64,000 bases of DNA, from NCBI RefSeq assembly GCF_006094435.1, contig NZ_CP034783.1, forward strand, positions 2,259,001 through 2,323,000, read 5' to 3'. Position 1 is the first letter of the stretch. The number at the start of each line of letters is the position of its first letter. Position numbers and translations under genes: made by a program. This stretch comes from Pseudomonas sp. MPC6. GTDB lineage: Bacteria > Pseudomonadota > Gammaproteobacteria > Pseudomonadales > Pseudomonadaceae. The notes below the pieces were generated by a model. The model was not told where the DNA came from and made no database searches. It worked only from the letters and a program-made list of their open reading frames with translations. This document shows, one piece after another, positions 1-8,538 of the stretch.

Positions 1-7
1 ACTCATC

Positions 8-269
8 TCACAATGATTGAATCTGTTGCGCATGATCTATCAGTTTCGTATTTGTGAGCGACTCCAAGCGCTCGCCAAGTAATTTCCACGCCGCGGCCAT
101 TTCGGCAGCGTAACTGTGACGCTGATAAATTCGTTTCATTTTGTTGTCTTCGGTGTGATTGAGGCAGCGCTCAGCAACTTCAGGCGAAACCCCGAGCGCA
201 GTCATCAGTGTTGCCCCTGTGCGGCGAAGGTCGTGCGGTGTCCATTTCCCGCCTGAAAGCAGCAGGGCG
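8..269 (-). pseudogene. Tyrosine recombinase (integrase), C-terminal fragment
   Basis: This is the last ~87 residues of a phage/island-type tyrosine recombinase. The motif [12 protein letters not shown] (box with the H-x-x-R of the active site), a downstream NH and a RIYQRHSY segment carrying the nucleophilic Tyr are all readable, so the catalytic C-terminus is intact here. The N-terminal three quarters are missing: upstream, at about position 269/270, the sequence switches abruptly to ccmE DNA read on the other strand. It is a paralogue, not a copy, of the integrase at 1140-2594: the two share the HDLRRTGAT box but differ at many other positions. It should be non-functional. Confidence 0.8.
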
Positions 270-605
270 ACCCAGATCGCCAACGGCGAAGCCCCGCATG
301 ACACGCGCATCCGCGCCGGCGGCATGGTCGAGAAGGGGGCGCTGCAACGTTCCAGCGACTCCCTGGACGTGAAGTTCATCGTCACCGACTTCAACAAGTC
401 CGTCACCATCACCTATCGCGGCATCCTCCCGGACCTGTTCCGCGAAGGGCAGGGCATTGTCGCCCTGGGCAAACTCAACGCCGACGGCGTGGTGGTGGCC
501 GATGAAGTGCTGGCCAAGCACGATGAGAAATACATGCGACCGGAAGTGACCAAGGCCCTAAAAAACAGTGGTCAAACCGCTCCAACACCTGCGAAGGAGG
601 GTTGA
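270..605 (+). pseudogene. ccmE: ccmE fragment (cytochrome c maturation haem chaperone), 5' truncated
   Basis: CcmE binds haem covalently in the periplasm and hands it to CcmF/H for attachment to c-type cytochromes. From position 270 the frame reads [18 protein letters not shown] and continues to the normal Pseudomonas-type end (…TPAKEG), so roughly the last 111 residues are kept. The membrane anchor, about the first 35-40 residues, is gone, replaced by integrase sequence. Family knowledge places the haem-binding His in the H-D-E-K-Y stretch, which is present. With no start region, it cannot be made as a functional anchored protein. The real ccm operon presumably lies elsewhere in the genome. 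Confidence 0.85.
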
Positions 606-608
606 TCC

Positions 609-1004
609 ATTACGTCCGCAATCTTCATCCCGGAACTGGGCCACCTGGCCATGATCCTGGCACTGGTTCAGGCCGTGGTGCTGTTGCTCGGTGCCTGGCG
701 TGGCGACCGCTTGTGGATGAGCCTCGCCCAGCCCGCTGCCTGGGGCCAGTTCGCCTTTCTGGTATTCGCTTTCGGTTGCCTGACGTACGCCTTCATGGCC
801 GACGATTTTTCCGTGGCCTATGTCGCCGGTAACTCCAACAGCGCCTTGCCCTGGTACTACATATTCAGCGCCGTGTGGGGCGCGCACAAAGGTTCGTTGC
901 TGCTCTGGGCGCTGATCCTTGGCCGCTGGACCTTCGCGGTGTCGGTGTTCTCCGTGCAGTTGCCGCAAGTGATGCTGGCCCGTGTACTGGCTGTTCTAGG
1001 TTAG
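609..1004 (+). pseudogene. ccmF: ccmF fragment (cytochrome c haem lyase), 3' truncated and decayed
   Basis: This is the first ~130 residues of CcmF, directly downstream of ccmE' as in a normal ccm operon. Three signs of decay can be read. The expected ATG before TSAIFIPELGHLAM is ATT at 609-611. A 4-residue stretch appears deleted after MILAL, where I recall CFAL in Pseudomonas CcmF. AHKGSLLLW has Lys where the family usually has Glu. The similarity stops at …LARVLAVLG and is followed at once by a stop at 1002-1004. Comparison with CcmF is from memory, so the exact deletion size needs an alignment. Confidence 0.8.
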
Positions 1005-1139
1005 TACCAATTTTGAGATGGGTTAGTCTTACGTCGTCACGTGGGTCAATTTGGCATCGGCGTCAAAATGCTGGGATCGATTGGAAGAAGGCACTCGACG
1101 TCCATGAAACTATGAGGAATTTGCACTAAAGATGCTGAT

Positions 1140-2594
1140 TTAAGAAGGCGGTAAAGAGCCAGTCGCGGTATACGCACGAAAAGACATCATCGATTCTGCT
1201 GGCGGATGCTCGTAGGTGGAGGACAATACGGCACTGAGTCGATCGCCCAAGAGGTTCCAGGCGCGCTTCTTTTCTTCGGCATAATCGTGATGCAGGTAAT
1301 GGCGTCTCACCCGCGAGCCGGCCAGTACATGGTTTTGGCAGCGGTCGATGACGTCCAGGCTGACCCCCAACGCCTGCATCATGGTCGCGCCTGTGCGGCG
1401 CAGGTCATGCGGCGTCCAGTCGCCGTTTTGTCCGTCGGCAAGGACCAGAGTGTCGTCGTGACGCCGTCTTGAGAGGGCCTTGCGGTTTTTGAACCGGGCC
1501 TGACGATCGCCCACCTGCTTGCTCACCACTTTCACATCCACATGCTGATCATCCTGCTTGTTCGGAAAGCACCATTGCGAATCTCCCGTCAGGGTTTTGA
1601 GTTCCTGAAAGAAATGCAGGGCAAAGGGGGAGAGGAAGACATGGTGATCTTGTTTCTTACCACGGGTGCCTTTGACGTTTTCGCTGGGAAGGAACCACGT
1701 TTGCCGCTCCAAATCGACATTTTTCCATTCGGCCTGCAGCAACTCGCCAATCCTGCACAGCGTGCCCAGACTGATCCAGAGTGCGAGTTAGGTTTCTTTC
1801 TTTAGCGGCCGTATGCCGTCGTATTTTTGCCCGGCGGGCAGGGCGTTGTAATCGGCGGTCATTTGCTGGAATCGGTTGTGCAATTCCAACAGCTCCGCCG
1901 GGGAAAGGATGCGGCTTCTTTCTGCCTCGTAGTCGGCTGGGATCAGAGGGGAGATGTTGACCAGCTCAGTCGGATCGCCCTCGATCAATAAGGCCCGCCA
2001 GGGCTGACGCTTTCTGGCCCAGCTGAACATCTGGGTGAGGTCGGCGAAGAAACTGATGGCTTGTCGGTGAGCGCCGCGGTTGACCACGGTGCGGATCAGC
2101 GCCCGAATATCGTGTTCCGACACACTGCTCACTGCTGTCATGCCAAGTGCCGGGAATAGGTCCTTGTTAAAGCGTCGCTGCAACTCGGCATTGCCGTCTT
2201 TGCGCGCGACTCCATCCAACAGCCAGGCCTTGGCCAGATCCTGGACCGTCAGTGCTTGCACCTTCGACGTCTTTACCTGTTCGGCCTCCACGTTAGCAGC
2301 GGCATGCGCTTGTGCCTTGGCGTTTTTCTTCTGTTCGTTGGGATTGATTTGCTCATCAATGAGCGCCCGGGCCTGGTTGCGGGCCTTGCGGATGTCGGTC
2401 AGGGATTTGCGCGGCCAGGACCCGCAGGCGTACTCTTTGTTCTGGTCGCCCCAGCGATACCGATAGAAAAAACTGACCGACACGCCGTCCTTACGCACCG
2501 AAATTCGACCGGCGAGGTTGCCATCCTCCCTGAGGATTCGGCCGGCATCGTTGACGGTCAGCGACTCGAGTTCTTTGATGGTGATTTTGGCCAT
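1140..2594 (-). pseudogene. P4-type tyrosine integrase interrupted by an in-frame TAA
   Basis: This is a 484-codon island/phage integrase with the usual layout: an N-terminal arm-binding region starting MAKITIKELESL, a core-binding region, and a C-terminal catalytic domain. The catalytic set is readable: R near codon 281 (CRIGELL), H396 and R399 (PHDLRRTG), H422 (QNH) and Tyr around 433. Codon 269 is TAA (1788-1790), and the frame continues without a shift on both sides, so a single nonsense mutation separates two open halves. It lies next to the tRNA-Pro 3' half at 2755-2799, which fits its own attachment site. I call it a pseudogene, although read-through or a sequencing error would restore it. 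Confidence 0.82.
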
Positions 2595-2754
2595 AAAACG
2601 GACTCCCCCTACTTTTACCCCCACAAAAACGTCGGCTCTTGATGGACGTTTCTGGACTCTCGTAGAGCAGAACACCGCTGTAGCTCAAGTAAATACTGGA
2701 TTAGAAAAATCCAGAGTAAAATTCTGGAAGCTTTCAAGAAGTATGAAAAAGGAG

Positions 2755-2799
2755 ATGGGGTGCTAGGGGTCGAGTGTTCGAATCACTCCGTACCGACCA
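2755..2799 (+). other. tRNA-Pro(GGG) 3' half: integration attachment site (att)
   Basis: The sequence begins in an anticodon loop (ATGGGGT, anticodon GGG). It continues through the 3' anticodon stem GCTAG, variable region GGGTC, T-arm GAGTG-TTCGAAT-CACTC, acceptor strand CGTACCG, discriminator A and CCA. The 5' half of the tRNA is absent: upstream sequence shows no matching D-arm or acceptor strand. Anticodon loop to CCA end is the classic crossover segment for P4-type integrases, one of which starts 160 bp to the left. The intact tRNA-Pro gene should lie at the other end of the element, left of this window. Confidence 0.75.
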
Positions 2800-2825
2800 T
2801 ATTTCCTGAGTAAAATCAGACAGTT

Positions 2826-2852
2826 AAGCCGATCAACTAGATCGGCTTTTTT
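2826..2852 (+). terminator. Intrinsic terminator behind the tRNA-Pro remnant
   Basis: A 9-bp perfect stem (AAGCCGATC / GATCGGCTT) with a 5-nt loop is followed by a T run. It is probably the original terminator of the tRNA-Pro transcript, retained on the chromosomal side of the attachment site. Confidence 0.8.
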
Positions 2853-2861
2853 GTGCCTGCG

Positions 2862-2886
2862 CAAAACCGCCGCCCATGTGCGGCGG
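2862..2886 (-). terminator. Terminator of the leftward sucrose-locus transcription
   Basis: A GC-rich stem CCGCCGC / GCGGCGG, read on the minus strand, is followed by TTTTGCGC. It sits about 95 bp beyond the stop of the LacI-family gene, where the leftward genes should end. Confidence 0.6.
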
Positions 2887-2979
2887 CGGCTATAAGTGCC
2901 CGTGCAACATCACGTGCATCGACAACTGAGACACTACCGGGGATCAACCCGGGCAATTTGCCGTTCACGACATCGTTTC

Positions 2980-3972
2980 CTAGAGTGATGACCTGACCAC
3001 CAATGGACAATCAACTGGCTGGGTTCCCGATACCTCAAGGGTCTCGATCAGGTGCCGGGCAGCCTGGCGACCGATTTCATAGTAGGGCAGTTGCACCGTG
3101 GTCAGCGGCGGGATGAACAGCTCGGCGATACCGATCATGTTGTCGTAGCCAAGCACGGCGACATCGTCGGGGATTTTCAGGCCACGGCCGAACAACAACT
3201 GATAGGCACAAAAGGCAATGCGGTCGTTGCCACAGATCAGAATGTCGAATTGCGGGCGACCGTCGAGGATGTGTCGGTCGAGGATGGCTGCGGTTTCACC
3301 ATAGGCGTCATGATCGGAAAGGTCGTATTGCAGGAGTGAGTCAGGCGCCAGGCCGAATGCCTCACAGGCGCGCAGCAGGCCTTTTTGTCGCAGACCCCAG
3401 GCCAGGCTCTGTTTGGGCAGATTGATACACAGCGGGCGCCGATAGCCCTGGCTCAACGCATGATGTACGGCTCGGTACTGCCCTGTTTCGTCGTCCGGCA
3501 CATAACTCACCAGGTGCCTGTCATCTGCCAGGCAATTGGCGAGTACCAGGGGTTTGCTCTTCAAGCGCTCGGGAATGCACACCTGGCGAAACCCCATGGC
3601 GCTGAAGATCAAGCCGTCGGGACGGTGCGACAACATCAGGTCGATGTTCTGGTCGGTGGGCGGGTTGCTCAACAGGTTGAGAATAAAGACATTCCAGCCG
3701 GCTTGCTGTGCGGTCTGTTCGATGGACAGCAGCAACTCGACCGCAAACGGTGTGGTCGCGGTGTCCAGCGCGAACACACCAATGGTTCGGGACTGCAGAT
3801 TGTCGCCGCGCATTCTGCGCGCCGACAGGCTCGGCACGAATTGCAGTTCATCAATGGCGCGACGCACCCGCTGAAGGGTTTCGGGACTCAATTTTTCCGG
3901 ATTGTTGAGCGCTCGAGAAACGGTCATCAGGGACACGCCGGCCAGCTGTGCAACGTCTTTCACTGAAGTCAT
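2980..3972 (-). CDS. LacI-family transcriptional regulator of the sucrose/fructoside locus
   Basis: This 330-residue DNA-binding repressor has an N-terminal LacI helix-turn-helix (residues 3-25, KDVAQLAGVSLMTVSRALN), the hinge-helix signature LSARRM (49-54), and a periplasmic-binding-protein-like sugar-sensing domain from about 63 to the end. It is the last gene of the leftward set, 75 bp after the GH32 gene, and may be cotranscribed or have its own promoter there. Its likely operator is the perfect palindrome GTTAACGTTAAC at 9844-9855, between the binding-protein and porin genes; LacI-family operators centre on CG as this one does. It is probably a repressor relieved by sucrose, fructose or a derivative. 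The effector is inferred from the neighbouring genes only. Confidence 0.85.
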   Translation of the reverse strand: MTSVKDVAQLAGVSLMTVSRALNNPEKLSPETLQRVRRAIDELQFVPSLSARRMRGDNLQSRTIGVFALDTATTPFAVELLLSIEQTAQQAGWNVFILNLLSNPPTDQNIDLMLSHRPDGLIFSAMGFRQVCIPERLKSKPLVLANCLADDRHLVSYVPDDETGQYRAVHHALSQGYRRPLCINLPKQSLAWGLRQKGLLRACEAFGLAPDSLLQYDLSDHDAYGETAAILDRHILDGRPQFDILICGNDRIAFCAYQLLFGRGLKIPDDVAVLGYDNMIGIAELFIPPLTTVQLPYYEIGRQAARHLIETLEVSGTQPVDCPLVVRSSL

Positions 3973-4047
3973 GCGAGGCGAAACCTGTCAGGTTGACGCA
4001 GAATCATGACACATGGCCCGCGCTTCTCGCGACTCCAATGACGCGGC

Positions 4048-5547
4048 TCATATCCAGCCCGAGGCAAGAGGCCATGCCTTGGGGATGGAGACACGCCCGC
4101 CACTTCCACTGGCAAGCAGCTTCACGCCCAGACTGTCTGGCCGCGGATAAAGGCGACTGCTGAGGGTGAAGTGCCCGTTTTCGTCGAACACCTCGATGGA
4201 CGAGCGATCGAGGAACACATGCAGTTCCAGGTGCTCTTGTGCAGGGTCTATCGCCACGCTGCGCTGACCGCTGACTTGCGCACCCGAGCGGCTGCGGTCA
4301 AGCACCAGTCGATGCAGCGACGCATCGTAGTAGAGCAGCGTTTCCTCTTGACCGTCATCACTGCAACGCAAGGCGACTCCCAACTGCCCAGTGCAGCCGA
4401 GCAGATCCAAATGCACATGGATTTCGAGCATGTCGCCATTCACTTCCGGCACCCAGCGGGTTCCCGATTCATCCCACCACGGCGTACCCGGCAATGGCGC
4501 TTTGCGCAGAGCGGTGAGTTCCCGTGCCGGATACATGTACAGGCGATCGGCGCACAGTTCCAGCTCGCGCGGCAAGCCGAGCATGCCGCACCAGTGATGG
4601 GCCTGGCTCGGCATCGGGCTTTCCCACATGTCGAGCCACGCCCACACCAGGCGCCGACCGTCGGCGGCGAGTAGCGTTTGCGCGGCATAGAAATCATGGC
4701 CGTTATCCAGTTCGATAAAAGGCCCGCCCGTGAAGTGCCATTCGCTGTCGAGTCGGCCCACTCGATAACCGGTCTGGTACTTGTTGAGCCGTTCGTAACC
4801 CTGGGAATGCATGCCTTGGGGGGAATACAGCAGTACATCGCGTCCGTTCAGGCGGAACAGATCCGGGCACTCCCACATATAACCATCACCCTCGCTGCCG
4901 CTGGACACATAGTCGAGGAACTCCCAGGTATGCAGATCCGTGGAACGGTACAGCGGGAGCAACGGCACATCGCCCAGGCGGGCTCCGGCAATCAGGTACC
5001 AGCAGTCATTCTCCTGCCATACCTTGGGGTCCCGAAAGTGCATGATAGCGTCTTGCGGCGCGGCCTCGATGACGACGCCATGCTTGACGAACCGGTTGCC
5101 GTCGCGGCTGGTGGCCAGGCACTGGACTTGACGGATGAAACGCTCGTCACCGACTTCCCCAAGCCAGGTGTGCCCGGTGTAGATCAGCGCCAGGGTATCG
5201 CCACAGACCACCGCGCTACCGGAAAAACAACCGTCACGGTCGAAGTCATCGCCGGGCGCCAATGCAATGGGCAGATGCTGCCAATGGACCAGATCGGCAC
5301 TCTTTGCATGCCCCCAATACATGGGGCCCCATTTCGCTTCGAAGGGGTAGTGCTGATAAAACACGTGATATTCGCCACGAAAGTACACCACCCCGTTAGG
5401 GTCGTTCATCCAGCCCGCTGGAGGGGCAATGTGATACCCGGGTCGATAATCGTGGATAACGCGAGACAGGCCGTCACGCAGCGCATGCTGCGCAAGCTCA
5501 AGGGCGCCAGGCATGGGAACGCTCATGGGATTCAAGGACTCAGTCAT
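4048..5547 (-). CDS. GH32 beta-fructosidase / sucrose(-6-P) hydrolase
   Basis: This 499-residue cytoplasmic glycoside hydrolase of family 32 has no signal peptide. The family landmarks are present: WMNDPNG with the nucleophile Asp49, FRDP (transition-state Asp173), and WECPD with the acid/base Glu226. The rest forms the beta-propeller and C-terminal beta-sandwich (…LDRSSIEVF…). Its ATG overlaps the stop of the ATPase gene by 4 bp (ATGA), so it is translationally coupled to the importer. Because the importer is an ABC system rather than a PTS, free sucrose or a fructoside is the more likely substrate than sucrose-6-phosphate. Products would be glucose and fructose; the nearby fructokinase is broken. 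Confidence 0.9.
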   Translation of the reverse strand: MTESLNPMSVPMPGALELAQHALRDGLSRVIHDYRPGYHIAPPAGWMNDPNGVVYFRGEYHVFYQHYPFEAKWGPMYWGHAKSADLVHWQHLPIALAPGDDFDRDGCFSGSAVVCGDTLALIYTGHTWLGEVGDERFIRQVQCLATSRDGNRFVKHGVVIEAAPQDAIMHFRDPKVWQENDCWYLIAGARLGDVPLLPLYRSTDLHTWEFLDYVSSGSEGDGYMWECPDLFRLNGRDVLLYSPQGMHSQGYERLNKYQTGYRVGRLDSEWHFTGGPFIELDNGHDFYAAQTLLAADGRRLVWAWLDMWESPMPSQAHHWCGMLGLPRELELCADRLYMYPARELTALRKAPLPGTPWWDESGTRWVPEVNGDMLEIHVHLDLLGCTGQLGVALRCSDDGQEETLLYYDASLHRLVLDRSRSGAQVSGQRSVAIDPAQEHLELHVFLDRSSIEVFDENGHFTLSSRLYPRPDSLGVKLLASGSGGRVSIPKAWPLASGWI

Positions 5548-6689
5548 AGGGCGCCTGCTCGTACCGAGCGCAACGGAACGCCATCTGATGGGGTTTCAAT
5601 CGTGTGTGGGTGGCGCTTCAAGGCCGCGCCGTCGGCGTCGAACAGGTGCAGATAGGCGATCTCCAGTTGCAGCTCGACCCGATCGCCGACCTGCCATCCG
5701 GCGCTGACCTCGCAACGACAGACCAGCGGTTCGTCCTGCTCTGTCTTGAGGTGCACATAGGTTTCGCTGCCCAGGTATTCAACCCCGGTCACGGCGATGC
5801 CGGCGCTGCCCGTCGCCGCCTTGAGTGACATGTGCTCCGGGCGAATCCCCAGGCTCAGCGGCGTGCCCGGCGCCAGATTCGAGCTGTCGAAGGGCAGGGA
5901 CGTGATGCCCCATACACCGGTATCGACCAGGCTGTTTTCACCGGGTGCCTGCAGGTGCGCGGGCAGAAAATTCATGGTGGGCGAACCCAGGAAACCGGCG
6001 ACAAAGCGGCTGGCCGGGCGCTCATAGAGTTCGCGCGGTGAGCCGACCTGTTCGACGCGACCACCATTGAGCACGACAATTTTGTCGGCCAGGGTCATCG
6101 CTTCGACCTGATCGTGGGTGACATAGATCATGGTCGAGCCCAGCCGATCATGCAGCCGGGCGATTTCGTTGCGCATCTGTACGCGCAAGGATGCATCCAG
6201 ATTGGAGAGCGGCTCATCGAACAACAAAATGTCCGGTTCCCGCGCCATGGCCCTGCCCATGGCCACACGCTGGCGTTGTCCTCCAGACAGCTCCCTTGGC
6301 TTGCGTTGCAGCAGTTTGTCCAATTGCAGGATTTGCGCGGTTTTCAGCACGCGTTCGCGCAGGGTGCTCTTTTGCGTCTTGGCCAATTTGAGACCAAAAC
6401 TGATGTTGTCGTAGACGCTCATGTGCGGGTACAGCGCATAAGACTGAAACACCATGCCGACGCCACGTTCGCGTGGCTCCAGGTCGTTGGCTCGCCGCCC
6501 GTCGATCAGCAGGTCGCCGCCGCAGATCGAATCCAGCCCGGCGATCAGTCGCAGCAGGGTCGACTTTCCGCAGCCCGAAGGACCGACGAACACCACGAAT
6601 TCACCCGCCGCGATTTCGAGGCTGACATCGCGCAGAATCCGCGCGCCGCCCAATTGTTTGTTTACGTTGTCTAGTTTCAATTTGATCAC
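5544..6689 (-). CDS. ABC sugar importer ATPase (MalK/UgpC type)
   Basis: This 381-residue energy-coupling subunit has Walker A GPSGCGKST (36-44), signature LSGGQRQR (134-141), Walker B LLFDEP (155-160) and a switch His in YVTHD. A ~130-residue C-terminal TOBE/OB extension is typical of CUT1 sugar importers. It sits between the permease gene upstream (27-bp gap) and the GH32 gene downstream (4-bp overlap), in one leftward operon. It should energise the two permeases encoded at 6717-8518. All motifs look intact. Confidence 0.93.
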   Translation of the reverse strand: MIKLKLDNVNKQLGGARILRDVSLEIAAGEFVVFVGPSGCGKSTLLRLIAGLDSICGGDLLIDGRRANDLEPRERGVGMVFQSYALYPHMSVYDNISFGLKLAKTQKSTLRERVLKTAQILQLDKLLQRKPRELSGGQRQRVAMGRAMAREPDILLFDEPLSNLDASLRVQMRNEIARLHDRLGSTMIYVTHDQVEAMTLADKIVVLNGGRVEQVGSPRELYERPASRFVAGFLGSPTMNFLPAHLQAPGENSLVDTGVWGITSLPFDSSNLAPGTPLSLGIRPEHMSLKAATGSAGIAVTGVEYLGSETYVHLKTEQDEPLVCRCEVSAGWQVGDRVELQLEIAYLHLFDADGAALKRHPHTIETPSDGVPLRSVRAGAL

Positions 6690-6716
6690 GATGCTGTTCC
6701 TTGTCTTTGTTGGGCA

Positions 6717-7559
6717 TCAACCCTTTAACGCGCCGGCAGTGAGACCGGAAACGATTCGGCGCTGGAAGATCAACACCAGAATCACCAGTGGGACGGTGAC
6801 CAGCACCGAGGCAGCCATCAACAACCCCCAAGGCAGCTCGTGGGGGCTGCCGCCGGAAATCAAGGCGATGGCGACCGGCACTGTGCGTTGCGTGTCGGTG
6901 AGGGTGAAGGTCAGGGCAAACAGGAACTCGTTCCACGCGGCAATGAACGCCAATAAGCCAGTGGTAACCAGTGCGGGCCAGAGCAGCGGCAACAGCACTC
7001 GGGTCAGCGTGACCCAGGGTGAAGCGCCATCCATGATTGCCGCTTCCTCCAGTTCATGGGGCAGTTGTCCCATGAACGTGGTCAGCACCCAGACGGTGAA
7101 GGGCAGGGTGAAAATCGTATAGCTCAAAATCAACGCCCAGGACGTGTTGTACAGGCCCAGCGCGCGGATCACCTCGAACAGCCCCGACAGCACCGCGACC
7201 TGGGGAAACATCGACACCCCCAGGACCAGCATCAAGACCGTGCCACGGCCACGAAACTTCACCCGGCCCAAGGCGTAGGCCGCGGTCAGGCTGAGGAATA
7301 GCGCCAGCGCCACCACGCACAGAGCAACCACCAGCGAATTGCCGATTGCCTGCAGGAATGAGGCTTGATGCAGGACCGCCGCATAATTGGAGAAGTCGGG
7401 GTTTTTGATCCAGTAGCTCACCTCGAACAAGGCGCTGGACGGCTTCAGCGATGTCACGATGGCGTAGTAGAAAGGGAAGACCGCATACAGCAGCAATACC
7501 CCGATCAGACACCAGAACCCGAGGCGCAACAGCGCTTTTTTCAGTAGACGCGGGCTCAT
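6717..7559 (-). CDS. ABC sugar importer permease (MalG type)
   Basis: This 280-residue inner-membrane permease of the CUT1 family has about six hydrophobic segments. The cytoplasmic EAA loop (…ELEEAAIMDGASPW…) contacts the ATPase. Its start overlaps the end of the preceding permease gene by 4 bp. It forms the translocation channel as a heterodimer with the MalF-type subunit. Confidence 0.92.
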   Translation of the reverse strand: MSPRLLKKALLRLGFWCLIGVLLLYAVFPFYYAIVTSLKPSSALFEVSYWIKNPDFSNYAAVLHQASFLQAIGNSLVVALCVVALALFLSLTAAYALGRVKFRGRGTVLMLVLGVSMFPQVAVLSGLFEVIRALGLYNTSWALILSYTIFTLPFTVWVLTTFMGQLPHELEEAAIMDGASPWVTLTRVLLPLLWPALVTTGLLAFIAAWNEFLFALTFTLTDTQRTVPVAIALISGGSPHELPWGLLMAASVLVTVPLVILVLIFQRRIVSGLTAGALKG

Positions 7560-8518
7560 GAGCGCACCTCCAATTGACGACGTCCGAGGTACAGGTAAAG
7601 CAGGGCGATGACCGCAACCACCAGAAACAGCAGCGTCGAGGCTGCGCTGCCGTAGCCAACGTCCTGAAACTCCACCAGATGCTGGCGGGCGTAGACCGAC
7701 ATACTCATGGTGCTCGATGAGTTCGAGGTCAGCACATAGATAACGTCGAATACCCGCAGCGAGTCGAGGATGCGGAAGATCGCCGCCACCAGCAGTGCAG
7801 GCATCAGCAGGGGAAGCGTGACACGCCAGAACACCTTCAGCGGGTGAATGCCATCGACCCTGGCGGCCTCATAGCAATCGCTCGGTAACATCTGCAAGGC
7901 CGCCAGCATCAGCAGCGTGACAAAAGGCACGGTCTTCCAGACATCGACGATGATCACCGCCCACATCGACAGATCCGCATCGGCCGTCCAGGCCAGGGGC
8001 GCATCAATCAGGCCGAGGCTGAGCATCATGTGATTGATGATGCCGAACTGGTCGTTCAGCATCCATGACCAGATTTTCGCCGAGACAATGGTCGGAATCG
8101 CCCAGGGAATCAGAATCAACGCACGCACCAGAGAGCGTCCGGTGAACTTGATGTTGAGCAGCAACGCCACCAGCAGTCCCAGGACGATTTCCAGGCCCAC
8201 CGACACCACGGTGAAATGCAAGGTGTTGCGCACCGCGTTCCACCATTGAGGATCAACCAGGATGCCCGACCAGGAGGAACCGTTGTGGAACAGGTAATTG
8301 CTCAAGCCGACGAAGGATCCGCCATCGGTGTCCGCCAGGTTGGCGTCGGTCAGGCTGAACCAGAATGTGCGCAGTAGCGGCCAGGCTGCCACCAGGGCCA
8401 GACACAGCAGCATGGGTGTCAGAAACAGCCAGGCGGCGCGCACTCGGCGACGTTGTACGGGAGTTTCCCGGGTGAGCAGGAGCTCGTCACCGGGGGCATG
8501 GGTAGCGGAGACAGACAT
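7556..8518 (-). CDS. ABC sugar importer permease (MalF type)
   Basis: This 320-residue inner-membrane permease has a first hydrophobic segment near residues 28-50 (AAWLFLTPMLLCLALVAAW) and several more to the C-terminus. The EAA loop reads EAARVDGIHPL. It lacks the large periplasmic insertion of enterobacterial MalF, as is usual for CUT1 permeases of about this length. It follows the binding-protein gene by 20 bp and overlaps the next permease gene by 4 bp. Confidence 0.92.
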   Translation of the reverse strand: MSVSATHAPGDELLLTRETPVQRRRVRAAWLFLTPMLLCLALVAAWPLLRTFWFSLTDANLADTDGGSFVGLSNYLFHNGSSWSGILVDPQWWNAVRNTLHFTVVSVGLEIVLGLLVALLLNIKFTGRSLVRALILIPWAIPTIVSAKIWSWMLNDQFGIINHMMLSLGLIDAPLAWTADADLSMWAVIIVDVWKTVPFVTLLMLAALQMLPSDCYEAARVDGIHPLKVFWRVTLPLLMPALLVAAIFRILDSLRVFDVIYVLTSNSSSTMSMSVYARQHLVEFQDVGYGSAASTLLFLVVAVIALLYLYLGRRQLEVRS

Positions 8519-8538
8519 GGTGATTTCCTTCCTTTGAC

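Noticed and set aside
1005..1139. Possible insertion-sequence end between ccmF' and the integrase
   Set aside because: The stretch is non-coding and vaguely IS-like in feel, but I could find no terminal inverted repeat pair, no target duplication and no transposase frame.
3982..3994. AACCT-GTC-AGGTT upstream of the LacI-family gene as an autoregulatory operator
   Set aside because: The arms are only 5 bp and it does not resemble the GTTAACGTTAAC site; too weak to call.
4678..5655. Plus-strand open frame of 325 codons
   Set aside because: It is opposite the GH32 gene and the end of the ATPase gene; no motifs.
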